From Verrucomicrobiaceae bacterium (GTDB taxonomy: Bacteria; Verrucomicrobiota; Verrucomicrobiia; Verrucomicrobiales; Verrucomicrobiaceae): 64,000 nt of DNA. Position 1 is the stretch's first letter; every line of letters starts with the position of its first letter. The notes beneath the pieces were generated by a model. It was given only the letters and a program-made list of their open reading frames with translations, was not told the origin of the DNA and ran no database searches. Position numbers and translations under genes: made by a program. The stretch covers positions 62,001 through 126,000 of the forward strand of contig JABTUN010000001.1 in the NCBI GenBank assembly GCA_015075365.1. The letters are read 5' to 3'. Positions 55,342-60,634 of the stretch are shown here, one piece after another.

Positions 55342-56736
55342 TCAATAATCCCGGAACGGCCCGCGCGGCTCCGTGGCGTCCATCCCGGCGCGCCATGCGG
55401 CGAAGCGCTCGCGCATCCTTTTCGCGATCTCGGGCTTTTCGGCGGTGAGGTCGCGTTTTTCACCCAGATCGGTGCTCAGGTCGTAAAGGCCGCCGCCTTT
55501 GCCGGATGCCGCCTCGCTCCACTTCCAGTTCTCAAAGCGCGCGGCCTTGTCACCGCGGCGCTGCCAGAACATCTCTTGGCGTGGTGACTTCACCTCGCCG
55601 CGCAAAACGGGCAGCATGTCGAAGCCGTCGAGTTTCACGCCCTCGGGCGCCTTCGCCGCGCAGGCGGTCAACAGCGTGGGCACCAGTTCCAGCGCGGTGA
55701 GAAACTCGTCCGTGACCTTCCCGGCCGGCAGTTGGCCCGGCCAGCGCATGATGAAGGGCACGCGCAGGCCGCCCTCCCACATGCTGCCCTTGCTGCCTTT
55801 GAGCGGCGCGTTGCCTCCGTTGCCGCTGCCGCCGTTGTCGGACATGAAGAGGATGATCGTGTTGTCCTTCTGGCCGGCTTTTTCGACGGAGTCCATGATC
55901 GCGCCGATGGCCTCGTCCATGCACGTCACCGCGCCGCAGTAGCGCGCGAGTTTTTCGTCCTCCACCTTGCCGCGGTACATCGCCACATGCTTCTCCGGCG
56001 CCTGCACGCCCTCCCCCTTCTTCTTTTCGCCCGCCTTCGTGCCCTCGCCAAAGGTGGAGGCCCCGTGCGGCGCGTTGAAGGCCAGGTAGAGGAAAAACGG
56101 CTGCTTCCCCGCATGATCACCGACGAAGCGCAGCGCCTCCCGGCGGAAGACATCCGTCACATACGTGCCCTTGTCCTCCTCCGTGCGTTGATTGCCGCGA
56201 AACAGCGACGGCACGCCGTAGCGCTCGTGCGTGTAGTAATCGATGCCGTTGTTCCCATGGCCGTAGAAGAAGTCAAAGCCGCGCTGCAGCGGCAGGTAAC
56301 GCCGCGCCTGGCCCATGTCCCACTTGCCCACGCACCCCGTCGCGTAGCCGGCCTTCTTCAGCATGTCGCCGATCGTCACCTCCCGCACATCCAGCCCCAG
56401 CGTCATCTCCGGGGACACGGCGTACTCCTCCGGCGAAAACCGGTGGCCGTAGTTCACCATGTCATTGCGCACCATGTCATACAGCCCGTTGCGCTGCGGG
56501 TAGCGCCCCGTCAGCACGCTGCCGCGTGAGGGCGTGCACGCCGGCCAGGTGACATAAAAACTCGTCCCCCGCACGCCCTCCGCCGCCAGCTTGTCCAGGT
56601 TCGGCGTGACCAGCGGTTTCGTCCCGATGCAGCCGAGGTCCGGCCAGCCCTGGTCATCGCTGATGATGAGAATGACATTCGGCTGCGCGGCAAAGCCGGT
56701 GACAGCCGCGAGAAAGAGGAAACACAAAGCTCGCAT
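55342..56736 (-). CDS. Secreted type I sulfatase
   Basis: A 464-residue arylsulfatase-family enzyme with a signal peptide (MRALCFLFLAAVTGFAAQ). The metal site begins VILIISDDQGWPDLGC. The formylglycine motif is CTPSRGSVLTGRYPQR (C/S-x-P-S-R), the Cys near residue 66 being converted to formylglycine, and the next block GYATGCVGKWDMGQ corresponds to GKWHLG. NTIILFMSDNGGSGNGG (residue about 290) supplies the second Asp/Asn metal ligands. Sulfated polysaccharide is the likely substrate. It starts 27 bp from direct repeat R1 and may once have followed the FKBP gene directly. Confidence 0.93.
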   Translation of the reverse strand: MRALCFLFLAAVTGFAAQPNVILIISDDQGWPDLGCIGTKPLVTPNLDKLAAEGVRGTSFYVTWPACTPSRGSVLTGRYPQRNGLYDMVRNDMVNYGHRFSPEEYAVSPEMTLGLDVREVTIGDMLKKAGYATGCVGKWDMGQARRYLPLQRGFDFFYGHGNNGIDYYTHERYGVPSLFRGNQRTEEDKGTYVTDVFRREALRFVGDHAGKQPFFLYLAFNAPHGASTFGEGTKAGEKKKGEGVQAPEKHVAMYRGKVEDEKLARYCGAVTCMDEAIGAIMDSVEKAGQKDNTIILFMSDNGGSGNGGNAPLKGSKGSMWEGGLRVPFIMRWPGQLPAGKVTDEFLTALELVPTLLTACAAKAPEGVKLDGFDMLPVLRGEVKSPRQEMFWQRRGDKAARFENWKWSEAASGKGGGLYDLSTDLGEKRDLTAEKPEIAKRMRERFAAWRAGMDATEPRGPFRDY

Positions 56737-56763
56737 GCAGCCTCAACGAGCGAGGCAGGCTCG

Positions 56764-56822
56764 TTACTTCACCTTGAAGAGCTCCACGTCGAAAATCAGC
56801 GCCTCGTTCGGGCCGATGTCGC
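56764..56822 (-). repeat. Direct repeat R1 (duplicate of FKBP 3' end)
   Basis: Identical to 59338-59396 at 58 of 59 positions; the single difference is C at 56782 versus T at 59356. It carries the last 19 codons and stop of the FKBP frame without the rest of the gene. Confidence 0.95.
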
Positions 56823-56923
56823 AGGTGCTCGAAGTCGATGAACTTCATCACCGGATCGGACTCACTGTTTTCTCCATTGTGGTCCGCCGGGAGGGCTTGC
56901 AAGGCGTCTTTAGAACTTTTCAT
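56823..56923 (-). pseudogene. Truncated reading frame abutting R1
   Basis: From the ATG at 56921-56923 the minus strand reads MKSSKDALQALPADHNGENS followed by ESDPVMKFIDFEHL and then runs into R1, where it makes no further sense. The tail is reminiscent of small phage-associated proteins beginning with FxxHLP, but 34 residues are too few to name a family. It probably marks the old junction of the inserted segment. The remaining 183 bp to the AbiEii stop hold only the hairpin at 57052. Confidence 0.35.
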
Positions 56924-57051
56924 TCGTCTCAACTATCTGCAGTTTCGCTGGCGAATGATCTAGCTGCGCAGGTCGTCAAGCCGGTGGAGGATGTTTCACC
57001 AGCCAGTTAAACACACTCACCGAGTAAACTTAGAACCAGCTTGTCCGAGTC

Positions 57052-57076
57052 TCGTTTTGCTGGCCCAGTAAAACGA
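57052..57076. repeat. Near-perfect palindrome downstream of the AbiEii gene
   Basis: TCGTTTTGCTGG, one central C, CCAGTAAAACGA: 12-bp arms with one mismatch that can be a G-U pair in RNA. It lies about 30 bp after the AbiEii stop. There is no T-run behind it, so it is not a standard terminator. Confidence 0.6.
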
Positions 57077-57106
57077 TGCTTTTCAGTCGAATTACAGACT
57101 TTTGCA

Positions 57107-57988
57107 TTAACTCTCGGGGACATCGAATATCCAGGGGAACCCCGCCTTGGGGCTCATGCTGGCCAAGATTTGCTTCAGCGCCGTCTCAGCCTCCGCCCAG
57201 GGGATTACGGAGAGGTGTCGATCCTGCTCATAGCGCAGACGCGCTTGGGCCCAGTCTTGCAGAAAGGTCTCCGGCCCGGCACAGTCCACAAAGCGGGACT
57301 CGCATGCGAGTTTGAACTCCCGCAGCGCCTTCTCCCAAAACACCACGTCCTCCAGCGGACGCTGGCGCATGATGCGGGCGAGGTCGTGCAGATCCTTCAC
57401 CCGGAACTCCCGGCTTCCGCCGTGCATTTTCGCCCGATATTCAGGCAGGGAGGTGAGGTAAGCCCGCAGTTTCTCTCCGGCGATGCGATGCAGCGCATAG
57501 ACGCGAGCAGGCGTTCCCAGAAAATCCTGCCACTCCACCGCATCAGGCCCGTAAGACTCCGCCGCCGCGACCTCCAGTTCGGCAGGTGGCAGCGAGCGGA
57601 CGTTCGTCAGTGTGTGATCACGGATCACCAGTTTCACCTGCAGCATGTCCCAGCCTCGCGGGTGTAGGCTCGCCGGGTTCCGCTCAAACCTCGCGTCTTC
57701 CAAGGTGAAACGAACCGGGTTCTGTCTCTCAAAGTGCCTTCGCACGGCCCTTGGCAGATGTTCCCGCAAAAAAGCTTCCTGATTGTCCAGACTGCCCATT
57801 TTCTGTACCCAGCCGGGCTCCGCCGTCGCATCGATGTCCATCGAGTGGCGGCTTTCTCCCAGGTGCAGGTTCAAAATCCACGCTCCTTTGAAGACGAGCG
57901 CCTGCCGCAGAGCCTCGTCGTGCATCAGGGCGGCCATCACTTCCCGCAGCACTTCATTCACCCAGCGTTCGCGTTGCAGCGGGTTCAT
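57107..57988 (-). CDS. AbiEii-like nucleotidyltransferase toxin
   Basis: A 293-residue protein resembling AbiEii/MenT nucleotidyltransferases (PF08843), toxins of type IV toxin-antitoxin and abortive-infection systems that modify tRNA or other targets with nucleotides. Visible motifs: the active-site LVFKGAWILNLHLGESRHSMDID (positions 31-53; here shown as KGAWILN and HSMDID), where Gly and two Asp fit the GSx10DxD pattern although 'GA' replaces the usual 'GG/GS'; RIAGEKLRAYL (the EK helix); and EFRVKDLHDLARIM (K/R-D-x-x-D-L). Its start overlaps the upstream gene by ATGA (57985-57988), so it is co-translated. It sits inside the islet between the FKBP repeats. Confidence 0.72.
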   Translation of the reverse strand: MNPLQRERWVNEVLREVMAALMHDEALRQALVFKGAWILNLHLGESRHSMDIDATAEPGWVQKMGSLDNQEAFLREHLPRAVRRHFERQNPVRFTLEDARFERNPASLHPRGWDMLQVKLVIRDHTLTNVRSLPPAELEVAAAESYGPDAVEWQDFLGTPARVYALHRIAGEKLRAYLTSLPEYRAKMHGGSREFRVKDLHDLARIMRQRPLEDVVFWEKALREFKLACESRFVDCAGPETFLQDWAQARLRYEQDRHLSVIPWAEAETALKQILASMSPKAGFPWIFDVPES

Positions 57989-58917
57989 GGGCTGGCCACC
58001 CTCCAGACTTCGGATTCACGGGCAAAGCCCAGCCCGGGTAGCAGCGGGATCACCGCGTCCGTCGTGTCGCTCAGTCGTTTTTTCACCGTGGCCAGCAGTT
58101 TTCCGAGTTCGGAGCTGTCCTTCACCTCCGCTCCCAGCATTTCCAGCATCGCACCCGTTCGCCTGATCAGCGAGTCCCGGCCGATGGCCCGCAAATGCTC
58201 CGCCATCCGGTCAAAATCCGCCCGCCTGGCCGCGTGCCCCCAGGCCTCAAACACCACCGCCTCCCCCCCGCATCGCAGCGGCTGGAGGATCGCGTCCAGC
58301 AGAGTCTGCTCCAGCGTGGTGATGCGGTAGGAGGTGCGCGGACCGATCACCCGCGTTTGCACGCCTGGCGTCAGCCCCCGGTAGCGCTTCGTCTCGTAGC
58401 ACATCACCCCGTCATACTCGAAAAGCACCGTCCCCAACGGATTCCGGTCCCCGGCCTCAGCGGGAGCGTCCGATTCTGGCGGGTGACCGTTCGCCAGCCG
58501 GCCGATGTGGTAAAAGCCGGGCATCTGGCTGGTCAACTCGTGAAAACTCAGGGCGGCAAAGTAGGAGATCACCCCCGCAGGCAGTGCCGCCTGGAGCACC
58601 TCCAGTACATCCACCACCTCATTTCTGGCCGCCTCCATGTCCATCAGGTAGATGGACCTTCCTGTCGAGTTTTCTGGCAGCGGCAGTTCCCGCAGCCACT
58701 TTATCTTTTTCAACTTCTCTAGCACTACGGCCCCGGCGGGAAAGGTCGTCTTCAGCTCTGCCCGATGATCTCGGACGATTCGGTTGATCACCCAGACCAG
58801 CTCCGTGTCCTTCCACACACGCACCGTGGGATGCTCCTCAGTGGAAGCTGCCACCGCATTCGCCAAAAGAGGGGCAAAAAGCAGCCAAAGTTCAGGCTTA
58901 AGTGGGCGGGGGGGCAT
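57985..58917 (-). CDS. AbiEi-like antitoxin/transcription regulator
   Basis: A 310-residue protein translated directly before the AbiEii-like toxin. An N-terminal region with a possible winged helix (AGAVVLEKLKKIKWLRELPL, then GRSIYLMDME) is followed by the AbiEi-type fold: VISYFAALSFHELTSQMPGF, SYRITTLEQTLLDAILQPLR (consensus T-xE-RTLLD), CGGEAVVFEAWGHAARRADF and LIRRTGAMLEMLGAE (consensus RRLGxLLExLG). AbiEi proteins repress the operon and neutralise AbiEii. Length is at the long end of the family (about 200-300). No other start is better supported than the ATG at 58917; perfect palindromes lie just upstream and may be operator or leader elements. Confidence 0.68.
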   Translation of the reverse strand: MPPRPLKPELWLLFAPLLANAVAASTEEHPTVRVWKDTELVWVINRIVRDHRAELKTTFPAGAVVLEKLKKIKWLRELPLPENSTGRSIYLMDMEAARNEVVDVLEVLQAALPAGVISYFAALSFHELTSQMPGFYHIGRLANGHPPESDAPAEAGDRNPLGTVLFEYDGVMCYETKRYRGLTPGVQTRVIGPRTSYRITTLEQTLLDAILQPLRCGGEAVVFEAWGHAARRADFDRMAEHLRAIGRDSLIRRTGAMLEMLGAEVKDSSELGKLLATVKKRLSDTTDAVIPLLPGLGFARESEVWRVASP

Positions 58918-58947
58918 GTGGGATTACTCAAAAAATGGACTATTATT

Positions 58948-58996
58948 TCTTCATCCATGCAGTGAATGGCTAAGCCATTCACTGCATGGATGAAGA
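58948..58996. repeat. Perfect palindrome, 24-bp arms, 1-nt centre
   Basis: Arms 58948-58971 and 58973-58996 (TCTTCATCCATGCAGTGAAT plus GGCT and its exact complement) around a single A. It begins 31 bp upstream of the AbiEi-like start codon. It shares the core ATGC-N-GTG-NN-TGGCT with the next palindrome. Confidence 0.95.
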
Positions 58997-59043
58997 TGTC
59001 AATCCTTGGATTTAAATATTTCCTAACTTCATGTTTGTTGACA

Positions 59044-59091
59044 TGTAAAAGATGCTGTGCTTGGCTTTAGCCAAGCACAGCATCTTTTACA
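59044..59091. repeat. Perfect palindrome, 23-bp arms, 2-nt centre
   Basis: Arms 59044-59066 and 59069-59091 (TGTAAAAGATGCTGTGCTTG plus GCT and its exact complement) around TT. The core ATGC-N-GTG-NN-TGGCT is the same as in the palindrome at 58948, with differing positions mirrored in both arms. Confidence 0.95.
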
Positions 59092-59148
59092 ACTTGCACC
59101 TTGCAAATAGATCAGGTGTGACGCCGCTCTTCTGTCCAGTGATGTGCT

Positions 59149-59241
59149 TTTGCACTCCGAGGCATCCATGTTCCCCCGGAGGTCATCGCAGGCGCGGAAG
59201 AGGCGGCTGGAGAGCTGGGGAATGGGGAGCTTGGCGGACAT
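59149..59241 (-). pseudogene. 5' fragment of a type I restriction methyltransferase gene (hsdM)
   Basis: From the ATG at 59239-59241 the minus strand encodes SAKLPIPQLSSRLFRACDDL followed by RGNMDASECK, matching the N-terminus of HsdM (consensus LxxLExxLFxAADxLRGxMDASEYK). After residue 31 the similarity stops and the downstream sequence has no HsdM content. The rest of the R-M system is missing, so this is a remnant, showing that a type I system once occupied this locus. Confidence 0.65.
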
Positions 59242-59270
59242 GAGGAGGAGAAAGCGGCAATCAAAGCATG

Positions 59271-59311
59271 AAAACAAAAAGGACAGAACAAGAAATCCTT
59301 GTTTCTGCCCC
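59271..59311 (-). terminator. Terminator downstream of the FKBP gene
   Basis: On the minus strand GGGCAGAAACAAG-GATT-TCTTGTTCTGTCC forms a long imperfect stem followed by TTTTTG TTTT. It lies 27 bp after the FKBP stop, inside the islet. Confidence 0.65.
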
Positions 59312-59337
59312 CTCTTCTGTCAGTCAGTGGCCGCGAA

Positions 59338-59396
59338 TTACTTCACCTTGAAGAGTTCCACGTCGAAAATCAGCGCCTCGTTCGGGCCGATGTCGC
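59338..59396 (-). repeat. Direct repeat R2 (3' end of the intact FKBP gene)
   Basis: Second copy of the 59-bp direct repeat, here part of the complete FKBP gene; similarity to R1 ends exactly at the stop codon (59338-59340). Confidence 0.95.
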
Positions 59397-59733
59397 GTCC
59401 GGCGCCGCGGGGGCCGTAGGCGAGGCGGCTGGGGATGTAGAAGCGGTACTTCGCACCCTCCTTCATGAGCTGCACGCCCTCCGTCCAGCCGGCGATGACG
59501 CGGTTCAGGGGGAACTCGATGGTCTGGCCGCGCTTGTAACTGCTGTCAAAGACCCGGCCGTCGATCAGCGTGCCCTCATAGTGCACCTCCACGGTGTCCG
59601 TGGCCTTCGGGCTTTTGCCGGTGCCTTCGGTGATGACCTTGTATTGGAGGCCGCTGGCGGTGACCTTCACGCCTTCTTTCTTGGCGTTGTCTTCGAGGAA
59701 TTTTTCACCTTTGGCGAGTGCGATGTCGGACAT
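59338..59733 (-). CDS. FKBP-type peptidyl-prolyl cis-trans isomerase
   Basis: A 131-residue FKBP-like protein that speeds proline isomerisation in protein folding. The N-terminal 25 residues form a helix (ALAKGEKFLEDNAKKEGV) as in FkpA/FklB-type proteins; the FKBP fold follows with TASGLQYKVITEGTG, VEVHYEGTLIDGRVFDSS, VIAGWTEGVQLMKEGAKYRF, IPSRLAYGPRGAGRDIGPNE and the final strand ALIFDVELFKVK. There is no signal peptide, so it is likely cytoplasmic. Its last 59 bp are duplicated at 56764 as R1. Confidence 0.93.
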   Translation of the reverse strand: MSDIALAKGEKFLEDNAKKEGVKVTASGLQYKVITEGTGKSPKATDTVEVHYEGTLIDGRVFDSSYKRGQTIEFPLNRVIAGWTEGVQLMKEGAKYRFYIPSRLAYGPRGAGRDIGPNEALIFDVELFKVK

Positions 59734-59831
59734 GGGGATGGGGTTGGGTTGTTCGGGAGGCGGAGGCTAGCGGGGCGCGGACCGGCGGCAACGTCCCAGT
59801 GCCCCTTTTTTCACCCGGCGGAGCAAATAGA

Positions 59832-59872
59832 TTGATTTCCCAAACCTGATTCGGCCAATGTTGGGGAATCAA
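59832..59872. promoter_or_regulatory. Inverted repeat between FKBP and sigma-factor genes
   Basis: TTGATTTCCC (59832-59841) and GGGGAATCAA (59863-59872) are complementary at 9 of 10 positions, separated by 21 bp, just ahead of the sigma-factor start in a divergent promoter region. It could be a binding site for a dimeric regulator; nothing else supports this. Confidence 0.35.
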
Positions 59873-59887
59873 TTCAGCACATTCAGG

Positions 59888-60622
59888 ATGGAACGCACTC
59901 CTTCACCCATGGCAGGCACCCGGGCAGGGTTTCACACCACGCGCTGGAGCCTGGTGCAGCAGGCGGGCGCGGCGGAGTCCACCGCAGCCCAGGATGCGCT
60001 GAACGAGCTGTGCACCGCCTACTGGCGGCCTTTGTACGCGGAGGTGCGCCGGCGGGGTTTTTCCCCGGCGGACGCGCAGGATGTGACGCAGGAGTTTTTC
60101 GCCCGCCTGCTGCGGCGGCAGAGCTTTGGGCGCGCGGACCGGCAGCGCGGACGCTTCCGCACCTTCCTGCTCGCCGCGCTGGATCATGTGCTCATGGACC
60201 ACTGGCGGGATGAACGCGCCCAAAAGCGCGGCGACGGCGCGGCCGTGCTGCCCCTGGATGCAGACGAGGTGGAGCAGTGGTACCAGGAACTGCCCGCGAA
60301 CGACGCGGACGCCGCCGCCGCCTTCGACCAGCGCTGGGCGCTCGTGCTGATGGAGCGCGGCTTGCAGGCTCTGCGCCAGGATTACGCCGCAGGCGGCCGC
60401 GGCGCGCTGTTCGAGGCGCTGAAGCCCTACCTGGCCGCGGAGGCCGGCGACGAAGGCTACGCGCAGGCGGCCGCGGACGCCGGGCTGAGCGAGAATTCCT
60501 TCCGCGTGGCGGTCCACCGCTTCCGCAAACGGTTCCGCGACAGCGTGCGCGAACAGGTGGAGGCCACCGTGGCCGATCCCGCCGAGGCGGCGGAGGAGAT
60601 GCGGCATCTTTTTGGCGTCTAA
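59888..60622 (+). CDS. ECF-type RNA polymerase sigma factor
   Basis: A 244-residue sigma factor of the ECF class, of the kind abundant in Planctomycetes and Verrucomicrobia. Region 2 shows FHTTRWSLVQQAG at the start, AYWRPLYAEVRRRGFSPADA QDVTQEFFARLL (region 2.2-2.4) and RFRTFLLAALDHVLMDHWR; region 4 lies at about 190-225 (AQAAADAGLSENSFRVAVHRF, the HTH). Length is greater than a minimal ECF (about 190). I chose the ATG at 59888; 59858 and 59909 are alternatives. The kinase gene follows 12 bp later, so the two form an operon, suggesting signal transduction through the kinase to the sigma factor. Confidence 0.85.
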   Translation: MERTPSPMAGTRAGFHTTRWSLVQQAGAAESTAAQDALNELCTAYWRPLYAEVRRRGFSPADAQDVTQEFFARLLRRQSFGRADRQRGRFRTFLLAALDHVLMDHWRDERAQKRGDGAAVLPLDADEVEQWYQELPANDADAAAAFDQRWALVLMERGLQALRQDYAAGGRGALFEALKPYLAAEAGDEGYAQAAADAGLSENSFRVAVHRFRKRFRDSVREQVEATVADPAEAAEEMRHLFGV

Positions 60623-60634
60623 AGAGTCCCCAGC

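Larger units (their letters stand above)
58918..59148. other. Non-coding leader with two long palindromes
   Basis: No gene recognised between the AbiEi-like start and the hsdM fragment. The region holds palindromes at 58948-58996 and 59044-59091 and an A/T-rich spacer (58997-59043) that could contain the promoter of the abiE-like operon. A minus-strand frame reads through from the hsdM fragment but has no protein-like content. Confidence 0.6.
56764..59396. mobile_element. Candidate defence islet inserted at the FKBP 3' end
   Basis: The segment is bounded by two direct 59-bp copies (58/59 identical) of the end of the FKBP gene, starting exactly at its stop codon. Inside are an AbiEi/AbiEii-like pair, an hsdM 5' fragment, a truncated reading frame next to R1 and three hairpins. 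No integrase or transposase is present, so the element is either decayed or was moved by an enzyme encoded elsewhere. The alternative, partial duplication of FKBP, is possible. Confidence 0.65.

Noticed and set aside
59029..59277. 82-codon minus frame as a complete small gene
   Set aside because: Only the first 31 codons after the internal ATG resemble HsdM; the rest crosses a palindrome and has no protein character, so it is listed as a remnant.
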